Origin: an uncultured Dorea sp.
Lineage (GTDB): Bacteria; Bacillota; Clostridia; Lachnospirales; Lachnospiraceae
Assembly (NCBI GenBank): GCA_934307335.1
Contig: CAKRCL010000005.1
Span: 1-60,491, forward strand
DNA: 60,491 bases
Direction of reading: 5' to 3'
In this document: one piece after another, positions 18,320 to 26,792 of the stretch
Position numbering within the stretch: position 1 is the first letter of the stretch
Layout: each line of letters starts with the position of its first letter
Program-made: the position numbers and the translations under genes
Notes under the pieces: model-generated
Told to the model about the DNA's origin: nothing
Database searches by the model: none
The model's input: only the letters and a program-made list of their open reading frames with translations

Positions 18320-18874
18320 ATGGGCGCGTCAGAAATTAAGAAAATGAGAAATAGGGAGGTAACTACGTTGAAGATACAACGAAGTGTACGGAAAAGTTGG
18401 ATATTTATTCTGGTATTAATTCTTGCAGCAGCAGTTGGAATCGTATTTGCATATAAGGCGGGACAAAAAAAGGCAGATGAAAAATCAAATGGTGTTGTAG
18501 TTGATCAAGATGCATCAGATTGGGATCAGGATTTAGATAGCTTATCAGGACAACAAGACAAAGGCATTAAAATTCCGGGATATGGAGAACTGAGTGTAGA
18601 AGCAGGGGATAAAAACTGGAAGATTACATTGGCAAATCCGAAAGACAATGATTGTTATTTCAAATACAGTATTACAATTGGAGAAGATGAAACACCAATT
18701 TATGAATCAGATTATATTGAGCCAGGAAAAGCAATCAGAGAGTTTCAAGTAAATAAAGCACTAGATGCAGGAGATTATACGATTTATATGAATATTTCTA
18801 CGTATTCTATGGATGGAAAGAATACCCGTTTAAATGGTGCAAGTGTAAAAGCAGATTTGCATGTTGTAAACTAA
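18320..18874 (+). CDS. Membrane-anchored extracellular beta-sandwich protein, unknown function
   Basis: The ATG at 18320 has a fair RBS (GAGGGTG). A TTG at 18368 after AGGGAGGT is an equally good start and would remove 16 residues. One signal-anchor helix (FILVLILAAAVGIVFAY) is followed by an acidic linker and a domain with the pattern KIPGYGELSVEAGDKNW, ITLANPKDNDCYF, YIEPGKAIREF and DAGDYTIYMNIS. I have seen this domain beside surface-protein genes in Lachnospiraceae but know no function. The gene precedes two secreted paralogues and may help display or assemble them. Confidence 0.65.
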   Translation: MGASEIKKMRNREVTTLKIQRSVRKSWIFILVLILAAAVGIVFAYKAGQKKADEKSNGVVVDQDASDWDQDLDSLSGQQDKGIKIPGYGELSVEAGDKNWKITLANPKDNDCYFKYSITIGEDETPIYESDYIEPGKAIREFQVNKALDAGDYTIYMNISTYSMDGKNTRLNGASVKADLHVVN

Positions 18875-18953
18875 CAGGTGAAAAGGAATAAGTTCTAAGT
18901 ACATCTGTAAGTATAAATATTTATTAATAGTTTTAATCTAGGAGGATTGAAAA

Positions 18954-19511
18954 ATGAAGAAAAGGATTGCGACAGCACTTATGACAGGCATTATGGCAGG
19001 AATGATGATTACACCGGTATTTGCGGCAAACACAGGAACGGCACATACAGATTTTTCACTTTATGTACCAAATGATCCGGTTTATACAGTCACAGTTCCA
19101 GAAACGGTATCATTGAATGCAAAAGAACATACGTTAGTGCCGATTACAGCCAGTGATGTAAAAAATATTCCGGAAGGAAAGAAAATTACGGTAACCTTAC
19201 AAAAAGGAAATGGAACATATGGAAGATTATATCTTGTTGGAGATAAGTTGAATGGGGCAAAACCATACATGATGACTTTGAATATTAAAGGAACAAGTGG
19301 AGACTTCAAATCAGGAGCATTGGAGAAGCAGATCAAAGGTATGGAATTGGCTGCCTTTACAGAAGATGGTACTGCAAATTATGAGATATATCCATGCGCA
19401 CAGGATTATCCAACTCATGAAGGAAAAGAAGGAGATAATCTGGCAATTCAGAAAGGTGTTCATTACACAGGATATATGGATTATGGTATTGGTTTGACAG
19501 ATATTAAATAA
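18954..19511 (+). CDS. Secreted surface protein, first of a tandem pair
   Basis: The 185-residue protein has a clear signal peptide ending TPVFAA. The mature protein has FSLYVPNDPVYTVTVPETV near the start and ends with VHYTGYMDYGIGL, patterns typical of small beta-rich surface proteins in gut Clostridia that resemble pilin-like or WxL-like modules. It carries no sortase motif. RBS AGGAGG is good. It is paralogous to the next gene: EFS/DFS, YTV-P, GxELAxFTxxG and YTGxMxxGIGL are shared. The function is not known; adhesion or envelope structure is the likely area. Confidence 0.6.
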   Translation: MKKRIATALMTGIMAGMMITPVFAANTGTAHTDFSLYVPNDPVYTVTVPETVSLNAKEHTLVPITASDVKNIPEGKKITVTLQKGNGTYGRLYLVGDKLNGAKPYMMTLNIKGTSGDFKSGALEKQIKGMELAAFTEDGTANYEIYPCAQDYPTHEGKEGDNLAIQKGVHYTGYMDYGIGLTDIK

Positions 19512-19541
19512 TAATGCTTATTTGAGCGAAAGGGGAAAAAC

Positions 19542-20066
19542 ATGAAATCAATGAATAAAATTATGACAGTCGCATTTGCAGCAGTTCTTACGGTATCCGC
19601 GCTTGCACTTCCGGTTCATGCAGAAGAAAATACAACATCTGCATCAACAGAATTTTCATATATTCAAAAAAATGAGCCTACATATACGGTTTCGATTCCT
19701 TCTGCACTTGCACTTTCGAAAGATGGAACAGCGCTTAATATTGAAGCAAAAGTAGCTGATCTGGATGGGAAAAAAGTATCTGTAACAATTGCAGGAACTG
19801 ATTATTATCGAAATCAGCTTGTGCTGCAGGCGAGAACTTCAAAGCCAAGTTATGCAGGAACTATTCGTTATCAGTTAATTGCAGCAGACGGCACGATAAT
19901 TGAAACTAAGGGTCAGGATACTGCAACTGGTACAGAATTGGCTTCTTTTACAGATAATGGAACAGTAACTTACACAGCAAAGCCGATCCTTGATTCAAGA
20001 GTAAAGATAGAGCCTAATTTGAATTATACAGGTACTATGACTTTTGGTATTGGATTGATACAATAA
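19542..20066 (+). CDS. Secreted surface protein, second of a tandem pair
   Basis: The 174-residue product has a signal peptide (VLTVSALALPVHAEE). The mature domain repeats the build of the preceding protein: TEFSYIQKNEPTYTVSIP at the start, GTELASFTDNG in the middle and LNYTGTMTFGIGL at the end. The spacing of 30 bases and the shared motifs point to a local duplication and a common operon with the membrane-anchored sandwich protein. No anchoring motif is seen. Confidence 0.6.
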   Translation: MKSMNKIMTVAFAAVLTVSALALPVHAEENTTSASTEFSYIQKNEPTYTVSIPSALALSKDGTALNIEAKVADLDGKKVSVTIAGTDYYRNQLVLQARTSKPSYAGTIRYQLIAADGTIIETKGQDTATGTELASFTDNGTVTYTAKPILDSRVKIEPNLNYTGTMTFGIGLIQ

Positions 20067-20183
20067 GATTATTCGCGGACTAAGCAACACTATCAATAAG
20101 TGTAGTATTGAAATTATATAAATGAAATGTTAGACTACAAATAAATAATTTTTTGGTGATTGCAGAGAACAGAGGTTTTTAGT

Positions 20184-20804
20184 ATGAGAACGCGAGAAGA
20201 AGTTTTGCAGTATGCTCTATCTTTCTCCAATGTGTATGAAGAAAGACCATTTCGGGATCAGAGCTGGCAGCTGGTAAGAGTAAAAGGAAGTAAAAAAACA
20301 TTTTTATGGATTTACGAAAGAAATGGATATATCAATTTAAATGTTAAAGTTGAGCCACAGTGGAGAGATTTCTGGCGCAGTACTTATGCCTCTGTTATTG
20401 CAGGGTATCATCAGAATAAGGAACATTGGAATACCATTATTTTGGATGGATCTATTCCTGAAAATGAGATTCAAAGAATGATTTCCGAGAGTTATGATCT
20501 GATTACGGATAGTCCGACGAAAAGAATTTATGAGGCAGTGAAGAAGATTCCCAAAGGTCATGTTGCGACTTATGGTAAAGTTGCAGAGATGGCAGGAGAT
20601 GCCAAGATGGCAAGAGCAGTTGGAAATGCGCTTCATAAGAATCCGGATCCGGAACATATTCCTTGTTTTCGTGTGGTCAATGCGAAAGGGGAATTAGCCG
20701 GTGCATTTGCCTTTGGAGGAGAAAGTGTGCAGGCAAAATTGCTGGAAGCAGACGGGATCGAGGTAATCGATGGAAAAGTAGATTTGAAAAAATATGGGAT
20801 ATAA
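20184..20804 (+). CDS. YjbR/MmcQ-domain plus O6-alkylguanine-DNA alkyltransferase fusion
   Basis: The 206-residue product starts at ATG 20184 after CAGAGGTTTTT. Residues 1-105 match the YjbR/MmcQ (double-wing DNA-binding-like) domain: FSNVYEERPFRDQSWQLVR, WIYERNGYINLNVK, YHQNKEHWNTIILDG. Residues 110-206 are the MGMT catalytic domain: IPKGHVATYGKVAE, ARAVGNALHKNP and the active-site IPCFRV with Cys161. The usual motif is PCHR; the histidine is replaced by Phe here, a change also seen in some Firmicute members. It probably removes alkyl groups from guanine O6, the fused domain helping with DNA binding. It stands alone, followed by a strong terminator. Confidence 0.85.
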   Translation: MRTREEVLQYALSFSNVYEERPFRDQSWQLVRVKGSKKTFLWIYERNGYINLNVKVEPQWRDFWRSTYASVIAGYHQNKEHWNTIILDGSIPENEIQRMISESYDLITDSPTKRIYEAVKKIPKGHVATYGKVAEMAGDAKMARAVGNALHKNPDPEHIPCFRVVNAKGELAGAFAFGGESVQAKLLEADGIEVIDGKVDLKKYGI

Positions 20805-20820
20805 CAAAAAATTGTAAAAA

Positions 20821-20868
20821 AAGAACCCAACGTGCCGCTTAAGATGCGGGCTGCGTTGGGTTCTTTTG
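20821..20868. terminator. Bidirectional terminator between the alkyltransferase and GntR genes
   Basis: AAGAACCCAACG and CGTTGGGTTCTT form a perfect 12-bp stem with a 21-base loop, T-rich on both exits. It serves two convergent genes. Confidence 0.88.
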
Positions 20869-20892
20869 ATAAGCAGTAATACGATACTGTTT

Positions 20893-21561
20893 TTATGTTT
20901 CTGATTCTTCGTGAATTCTGATAGGCATGAGAAGATGGTTGATCAGAATGTTGTATGCTTCATGGCTTTTTCCATTCTTTAATGCATCATAGTATAGTTC
21001 ATGCTCCTTCAGTGTTCCTTGAATTCGCCCTTTTTTTGATAAGGCGGTATTCGATGTCAGTCGGATCATGTAGATCAAACGCTGGTAAAGATCTTCGAAT
21101 TCTGTATTTCCCATATATTCAACTATTTTAAGATGAAAATCATGGTCATAATCAATAAATTCTTCTAAAGCTTCATGGCTGTGATCTGCTTTTTCAGCAC
21201 ATGAACGCATGTGCTTTAATAAGTTATTCAGTGAATTGAGTAATTCTTTTCCCTTAGGAGTGTCGATCTCAGATCCGATTGTTGAAGTACAGAATCCCTC
21301 TATAGCACATCGTACCTGAATAGATTCTATCATATCTTTTTCAGTTAACTGACGTATCTGAAAACCTTTACTTGGTACAATTGTTATATAACCATCCTGG
21401 CTGAGACATCGAAGCGCATCTCGCATAGGTGTTCTTGAGATGCCGACTTCAGAAGAGAGCTTGGTTTCTGAATATAATGTGTCAGGTTCAAGTTCGCCAG
21501 AAAGAATTTTTTCTTTTATGAAATCATAGGCCTGCTGTTGAAGTAAACTCTTTGTATTCAT
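20893..21561 (-). CDS. GntR-family transcriptional regulator (FadR/FCD subfamily)
   Basis: The start at 21561 (MNTKSLLQQQAYDFIK) has GGAG 9 bases upstream; a Met five codons earlier is possible. The 222-residue protein has an N-terminal winged helix (LSGELEPDTLYSETKLSSEVGISRTPMRDALRCL) and an FCD ligand-binding domain with metal-type residues (DYDHDFHLKIV). FCD regulators bind sugar acids or other carboxylates. It is divergent to the catabolic TRAP operon from 21793, whose promoter carries a 24-bp dyad, so it is most likely the repressor of that operon. Confidence 0.9.
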   Translation of the reverse strand: MNTKSLLQQQAYDFIKEKILSGELEPDTLYSETKLSSEVGISRTPMRDALRCLSQDGYITIVPSKGFQIRQLTEKDMIESIQVRCAIEGFCTSTIGSEIDTPKGKELLNSLNNLLKHMRSCAEKADHSHEALEEFIDYDHDFHLKIVEYMGNTEFEDLYQRLIYMIRLTSNTALSKKGRIQGTLKEHELYYDALKNGKSHEAYNILINHLLMPIRIHEESET

Positions 21562-21599
21562 GAGTGCATGCTCCATTTCTCTATAATAAAACTCAATTA

Positions 21600-21628
21600 A
21601 TATTATTACAAGTTATTTAAAAGGTCAA
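21600..21628 (-). promoter_or_regulatory. Promoter of the gntR-type gene
   Basis: On the minus strand: TTGACC (21623-21628), 17-bp spacer, TAATAT (21600-21605). Confidence 0.6.
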
Positions 21629-21702
21629 GAAAATAAAAAAGTTTGTGAAAAGTATATAAAAATCGTACTGTTTTTTTGTGATATAAAGACGTAAACAATT
21701 TA

Positions 21703-21735
21703 TTGACAGTTAACCGACATACCGGTATACTGGTT
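21703..21735 (+). promoter_or_regulatory. Promoter and GntR operator of the catabolic TRAP operon
   Basis: TTGACA (21703-21708), 17-bp spacer, TATACT (21726-21731). A 24-bp dyad, AACC-N3-ATACCGGTAT-N3-GGTT (21712-21735), covers the spacer and the -10 box, so a bound repressor would block RNA polymerase. The divergent GntR protein is the obvious candidate. Confidence 0.75.
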
Positions 21736-21792
21736 GTATAAAGAAAGATAAAAAAATAACAAACTGATTAAATGAAAATGGAGGAGTCAATT

Positions 21793-22485
21793 ATGAACAA
21801 TATTTATCAGATGGGAAATTTAAGAATCGTTGATTTAACTAAGCTTTTGGATCCGGAAACAGAATCAAGAAGATGTCATATGTATCGTTTCAATACAGGT
21901 GGTCCGATTCCTGATTTTCACACAATTATGGATCTTACAAGTCATCTGGGAACACATTGTGAGTGTCCGTATCATCATGACGATAACTGGCCAAGCGTAG
22001 CAGAGCTTCCGCTTACAACATTTATGGGAAGAGCAATCTATGTTGATTTTAAGGATACGGTTGCTCCATACACACATATTACAGCTGCAGATCTTGACAG
22101 AGCAACAGCAGGTAAGATTCAGGAGGGTGATATTGTAATTCTTGATTCTTCATACAAGATTCCTCCATTTACACCAGATACGAATACAGAGAAGGATCAT
22201 AGACTTCTTATCAATGCAGAAGTTGCAGAGTGGTTCCGCGATCACAAGGTGAAATGTGTTGGATTTGGTGATGGTGTGTCTATCGAGAACTGCAATGAAG
22301 ATGTTAAGCCGTTCCATGATATTCTTATGGCTGAGAATATTGTATTCCTTGAAGTATTAAAGAATCTTGAGTTATTAGAGAGTGATGTATTCTTTATGAG
22401 TTATTCACCACTTCCGATTTTAGGACTTGATTCTTGTCCGGTTCGTGCATATGCAATAGAGGGACTTCCGGGATTCACAGAGTAA
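21793..22485 (+). CDS. Cyclase family protein (kynurenine formamidase-like metal hydrolase)
   Basis: ATG 21793 follows GGAGGAG. The 230-residue protein has the PF04199 metal signature HLGTHCECPYHH (usually HxGTHxDxPxH; here the Asp position holds Glu), then VILDSSYKIP and GFGDGVSIENCN. Family members hydrolyse amides, lactones or imides, or act on isatin. It is the first gene of the GntR-controlled operon, with a PanE-like reductase, a YhcH protein, a TRAP transporter and an SDR. A ring-opening step on the imported compound is a reasonable guess. Confidence 0.75.
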   Translation: MNNIYQMGNLRIVDLTKLLDPETESRRCHMYRFNTGGPIPDFHTIMDLTSHLGTHCECPYHHDDNWPSVAELPLTTFMGRAIYVDFKDTVAPYTHITAADLDRATAGKIQEGDIVILDSSYKIPPFTPDTNTEKDHRLLINAEVAEWFRDHKVKCVGFGDGVSIENCNEDVKPFHDILMAENIVFLEVLKNLELLESDVFFMSYSPLPILGLDSCPVRAYAIEGLPGFTE

Positions 22486-22569
22486 GTAGACGTAGACAGA
22501 TAAAGATTGACTGGACTGTGGTTTTTCGGTACAACAATAAATATAGAGAATATTAGGAGGAGACAGGGC

Positions 22570-23484
22570 ATGAAGATAGTAGTTATCGGAGCAGGAGCTA
22601 TGGGGTCTATCTACGGCGGACATCTTTCACAGAATAATGAAGTGTATATGGTAGATTCAAACCCGGAAATCGTAGATGCTATTAATAAAGAAGGTTTAAA
22701 AATAGACGAAGATGGGATTACGAATATATATCATCCAACAGCAGTTACAAGTACAGAAGGTATAACGGATGTTGATCTTGTTATCCTTTTTGTAAAGTCA
22801 ATATTTTCAAAAGCTGCATTGGAAGGCAACAAGAATATTATCGGTGACCATACCCGTCTCCTTACTTTACAGAATGGTGCAGGTCATGAACATCTGCTTA
22901 TGCAATATGCACCGAAAAACAGAGTGATAATTGGAACGACAGAGGATAATGGTGCAGTAATCGGTAAGGGACATGTAAGAAGAGGCGGTGTTGGAAAAAC
23001 TAACGCAGGTATGCTTACGGAGGATTCTGAAGGATTTCTTGCAAAAATGAAAGAATCCTTTGATAGTTGTGGCTTTCAATGCAAGGTGTTTGATAATATT
23101 CAGCAGCTTATTTGGGACAAGTTGTTCACAAATGTATCACTCAGTGCAGTGACAGGTATTTTACAGGTTGACATGGGATATATAGCTGCGAATGAATATG
23201 CCTGGAATATGACAAAGACTCTTATTCATGAGGCAGTTCTTGTTGCTCATGCCATGGGGCTTGAGGCAGATGAGGAAGCTATCGTTAAGAAAGTACAGGA
23301 AACATCTGTTAATAATCCGAATGGTTGTACATCAATACGTGCAGATTTAAGAGATGGAAGACGAACAGAAGTTGATACGATAAGCGGTGCAGTTGTAAGA
23401 GCCGGTTACGAATATAATATAGCAGTACCGAGTCATGAACTTGTTGTGAATATGGTACATGCAATGGAAGGAAGGGATCAGTAA
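22570..23484 (+). CDS. Ketopantoate reductase-family 2-oxoacid reductase
   Basis: ATG 22570 follows AGGAGG. The 304-residue protein begins with a Rossmann fold MKIVVIGAGAMGSIYGGHL and has the ApbA/PanE pattern VKSIFSKAALE, LTLQNGAGHE, GTTEDNGAVIGKGHVRRGG and the catalytic lysine region IWDKLFTNVSLSAVTGIL. PanE reduces ketopantoate with NADPH; relatives in catabolic operons reduce other 2-oxoacids. Context (TRAP transporter, mannonate-type SDR) suggests a sugar-acid or hydroxyacid substrate rather than pantothenate synthesis. Confidence 0.8.
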   Translation: MKIVVIGAGAMGSIYGGHLSQNNEVYMVDSNPEIVDAINKEGLKIDEDGITNIYHPTAVTSTEGITDVDLVILFVKSIFSKAALEGNKNIIGDHTRLLTLQNGAGHEHLLMQYAPKNRVIIGTTEDNGAVIGKGHVRRGGVGKTNAGMLTEDSEGFLAKMKESFDSCGFQCKVFDNIQQLIWDKLFTNVSLSAVTGILQVDMGYIAANEYAWNMTKTLIHEAVLVAHAMGLEADEEAIVKKVQETSVNNPNGCTSIRADLRDGRRTEVDTISGAVVRAGYEYNIAVPSHELVVNMVHAMEGRDQ

Positions 23485-23948
23485 TGATATTTTCATCAAT
23501 TCATTCATGTGATACGTTTGCAGAGTATCCTGAAGTTATCAAAAAAGTTATTGAATATTTAAAGGAAAATGATTTTGTTAACATGGATCCAGGTGTATAT
23601 GAGATTCAGGGAAAAGATATCTATGCGCAGGTATTTGATGCTGAAACCGGAGCTGTTTCAGAAAAGAAACCAGAATCCCATAAGGATTATCTGGATATTC
23701 AATATCTGGCTTCCGGAGAAGAAAAGCTTGGATTTACAATGCTTAAAGAGGAATATGAGATTGAAGAGTATATAAAAGAAAGAGATCTCATTTTCTATAA
23801 AAATATAGAAAATGAGGGATTTATAACTGCTGTACCAGGGTGTTTTTCCGTGTTTTTCCCGTGTGATGTACACAGACCAGCAGTAGCTGCTCATGAACCG
23901 ATGACAATCCGTAAGGTAGTGGTAAAAGTAAAAGCAACACTTATATAA
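23484..23948 (+). CDS. YhcH/YjgK/YiaL family protein
   Basis: The start overlaps the previous stop by one base (TAATG). The 154-residue cupin-like protein has the family pattern YEIQGKDIYAQVFDAETG, ESHKDYLDIQYLASGEEKLG and CFSVFFPCDVHRPAVA; the HxDxQ-like EESHKDYLDIQ and the later histidine are metal ligands. Relatives accompany sialic-acid and rare-sugar operons and may act as sugar anomerases. The role here is probably to convert one anomer or isomer of the imported sugar acid. Confidence 0.82.
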   Translation: MIFSSIHSCDTFAEYPEVIKKVIEYLKENDFVNMDPGVYEIQGKDIYAQVFDAETGAVSEKKPESHKDYLDIQYLASGEEKLGFTMLKEEYEIEEYIKERDLIFYKNIENEGFITAVPGCFSVFFPCDVHRPAVAAHEPMTIRKVVVKVKATLI

Positions 23949-23972
23949 AATGTTAAAGGAGAAGACGAGGCT

Positions 23973-24986
23973 ATGTTAAAAAAGGTATCAGCATGTCTGT
24001 TTATAGTCTGTTTAATTGCGGGGATACTGATGGGCTGTCAAAGTAGCGAGAAAGCATCAGAAAACAAAGAAGTCACAGAAATCCGAGTAGCATTTAATCA
24101 GAATGAAAATCACCCACAATATCTGGCAATGAAGAAGCTTGGAGAAGAATTTGAAAAAGCAACGAACGGCAGATATAAGATGACTATTTATCCGAATGGT
24201 GTACTTGGAGAGCAAGGTGCTATGGCTGAGTTTGTAAGAACTGGTGCATTGCAGATGGCTATCGTTCCATGTAGCGTTCCGGAAGGATATGATAAGGATT
24301 TCGCAATCGTTGGAGCTCCTTATCTGTATGATGGTATTGATCATATGGAAAAAGTAGTACTTAATGGAGTATTTGATGATTTATTCTATTCAGCCAGAAA
24401 ATATAACTTCCAGGTACTGACGGTATATACGGCTGGTGAGAGAAATGTATATTCAAATAAACCAATTAATTCAGCAGCGGACCTGGCAGGTCAGATTATC
24501 CGCGTTAATGACAGTCCTACTTATATTGAGATGACTAAGCTTATGGGTGGAACTGGTGCGACCATGTCTCAGTCAGAGGTTTATACAGCATTACAGCAGG
24601 GTGTCATTGATGCAGCTGAAAACAGTGAGCTTGTATACAATGACTTTAAGAACTATGAAGTGGCAAAATATTATTCATATACAAAGCATATTGTTCATCC
24701 GGACGTTGTAATAGCAAGTACAGAGTTTCTTGACAGTATGAGTGAGTCAGACAGAGCTATTTTTGATCAGCTTGTTGCAGATTCTACGGAGTATGAGTTC
24801 ACAACATTTAAAGAGAGAATCGAGCAGGCAAAAGCAGAAGTGGCAGAGCATGGAACACAGTTCTGTTATCCGGATGTTGAGGAGTTTAGAACACTTTGTC
24901 AGCCGCTTCTTTCAAGAATTTCGAACCAGTCAGAGGTGACAAAGAAAATCTACAATGACATTATTAATTTAAGGGAGGAGAACTAA
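23973..24986 (+). CDS. TRAP transporter solute-binding lipoprotein (DctP family), cluster 1
   Basis: The 337-residue protein has a lipobox (IAGILMGC). DctP features are HPQYLAMKKLGEEFE, the GQIIRVNDSP segment with the arginine that usually binds the substrate carboxylate, and EVYTALQQGVIDAAENSE. It collects an organic acid outside the cell for the DctQ-DctM pair that follows. It shares the build of the 37334 gene but is clearly diverged from it. Confidence 0.92.
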   Translation: MLKKVSACLFIVCLIAGILMGCQSSEKASENKEVTEIRVAFNQNENHPQYLAMKKLGEEFEKATNGRYKMTIYPNGVLGEQGAMAEFVRTGALQMAIVPCSVPEGYDKDFAIVGAPYLYDGIDHMEKVVLNGVFDDLFYSARKYNFQVLTVYTAGERNVYSNKPINSAADLAGQIIRVNDSPTYIEMTKLMGGTGATMSQSEVYTALQQGVIDAAENSELVYNDFKNYEVAKYYSYTKHIVHPDVVIASTEFLDSMSESDRAIFDQLVADSTEYEFTTFKERIEQAKAEVAEHGTQFCYPDVEEFRTLCQPLLSRISNQSEVTKKIYNDIINLREEN

Positions 24987-24988
24987 TT

Positions 24989-25462
24989 ATGAATAGAGCT
25001 AAGAATATATTAGATCAGTTATTAAAAGTAGTAAGTGTAATACTTTTTATAGCAATGGTTCTTCTTACCACTTATCAGGTTATAGCCAGATATATATTTA
25101 AAAGTCCAAGCAGTATCAGTGAAGTACTTACAAGATATGCTTTTGTATGGCTGATTCTGGTATCGGCTACCTACGTTTTCGGACAGCGTGATCATATTGC
25201 AATCACATTTATAAGAGATAAGTTTAGCGGGATAGCGCGTAAGGGTGTAGATATTGCTATTGAGTGCGTGATTATTCTCTTTTCAGCAACGATCATGGTG
25301 TATGGTGGTTTTACAGTAACTCAGATGAATATGCTTCAGTATGATTCTATGTTAAATATACCTACAGGATTTGTATATTGTATGATTCCGATTTGTGGTG
25401 TACTTACCATTCTTTACAGTATATATAACATCATTCTGGAGATTCGTTCAAAGGAAGAATAG
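24989..25462 (+). CDS. TRAP transporter small membrane subunit (DctQ family), cluster 1
   Basis: The 157-residue protein has four membrane segments and the DctQ motifs YQVIARYIFKSPSSISEVLTRYAFVW and FGQRDHIAITF. It starts 2 bases after the DctP stop. It connects to DctM in the Na+-driven uptake complex. Confidence 0.92.
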   Translation: MNRAKNILDQLLKVVSVILFIAMVLLTTYQVIARYIFKSPSSISEVLTRYAFVWLILVSATYVFGQRDHIAITFIRDKFSGIARKGVDIAIECVIILFSATIMVYGGFTVTQMNMLQYDSMLNIPTGFVYCMIPICGVLTILYSIYNIILEIRSKEE

Positions 25463-25471
25463 GAGGGGCAT

Positions 25472-26776
25472 ATGTCAGTAGCAATTCAGGTCGCTATCAT
25501 AATGGTAGTGTTATTAGTTGTAATGTTGGCCATGGGTGTGCCAATTGGTGTCAGCATTGGACTTTCATCGGCGGTGTCAATGATTGCCATGCTTCCGGGA
25601 CATGTTGCATTTGCAACATCAGCACAGCGATTATTCGCTGGTTCAAATTCATTTTCACTTATTGCCATTCCATTTTTTATTCTGGCTGGTAATATTATGA
25701 ATAATGGTGGTATCGCTGTTCGTCTTGTGAATTGTGCAAAGGTATTAAGCGGGCGTATGCCAGGTGCACTTGCACAGACAAATGTAGTAGCAAATATGCT
25801 TTTTGGAGCTATCAGTGGATCTGGTGCGGCCGCTGCAGCAGCTATCGGTGGAACAATGGGACCCCTTGAAAAGGAAGAGGGATATGATCCGAATTATGCA
25901 GCAGCAGTCAATGTAGCATCTGCTCCGGTAGGAATGCTTATTCCACCAAGTAATACAATGATTGTATTTTCAACAGTAGCAGGAAGTGTATCCATCTCTG
26001 CGTTATTTATGGCCGGATATATACCGGGGATACTCTGGGGAGCGGCAGTTATGATTCTTGCGGGAATCACAGCTAAAAAGATGGGTTATACATCGGAAGA
26101 GAAAGTCACAGTTAAAATCGCATTAAAAACATTTTGGCAGGCAGTTCCAAGCTTACTTCTTATTGTAATTGTAATAGGTGGTATCCTTGGTGGTGTGTTC
26201 ACGGCTACAGAAGGTTCAGCTATCGCAGTAGTTTATGCAGTTGTTTTGTCTTTGATTTATCGTGAAATTAAAGTTACAGATATCCCAAGGATTGTTGCCG
26301 AATCAGCAAAGATGACAGGTACAATTACATTTATGATTGGTTTGTCTTCAATCATGTCTTGGGCGATGGCATTTACAGGTATTCCGGATATGATCGCAAA
26401 TGCTGTACTTGGGATTACAGACAATAGAATTATTATTTATTTGCTTATCAATATTATATTACTTGTTGTAGGTACATTTATGGATCCAACACCGGCAATA
26501 CTTATATTCACACCAATTTTCCTTCCAATCTGTACAAGTCTTGGAATGAGTGCAGTTCAGTTTGGTATCGTACTTTGCATGAATTTATCAGTAGGAACGA
26601 TTACACCGCCGGTAGGAACAATCCTTTTCACAGGTTGTAAGGTTGGTGGAGTTACGATTGAAAATGTTATGAAACATTTGCTGCCATATTTTGCAGTCAT
26701 CATTATTGCATTGTTACTTGTAACATTCATTCCGGCATTGTCCATGGCGCTTCCAACAGCACTTGGATTAGTATAA
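25472..26776 (+). CDS. TRAP transporter large permease (DctM family), cluster 1
   Basis: The 434-residue protein has about a dozen membrane segments and DctM motifs: IPFFILAGNIMNNGGIA, NMLFGAISGSGAAAAAAIG, IPPSNTMIVFS and GTITPPVGTILF. It moves the substrate held by DctP with sodium. RBS AGGAGGGG. The SDR gene starts 16 bases after its stop. Confidence 0.94.
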   Translation: MSVAIQVAIIMVVLLVVMLAMGVPIGVSIGLSSAVSMIAMLPGHVAFATSAQRLFAGSNSFSLIAIPFFILAGNIMNNGGIAVRLVNCAKVLSGRMPGALAQTNVVANMLFGAISGSGAAAAAAIGGTMGPLEKEEGYDPNYAAAVNVASAPVGMLIPPSNTMIVFSTVAGSVSISALFMAGYIPGILWGAAVMILAGITAKKMGYTSEEKVTVKIALKTFWQAVPSLLLIVIVIGGILGGVFTATEGSAIAVVYAVVLSLIYREIKVTDIPRIVAESAKMTGTITFMIGLSSIMSWAMAFTGIPDMIANAVLGITDNRIIIYLLINIILLVVGTFMDPTPAILIFTPIFLPICTSLGMSAVQFGIVLCMNLSVGTITPPVGTILFTGCKVGGVTIENVMKHLLPYFAVIIIALLLVTFIPALSMALPTALGLV

Positions 26777-26792
26777 CGAAAGAAGGCGTCAT

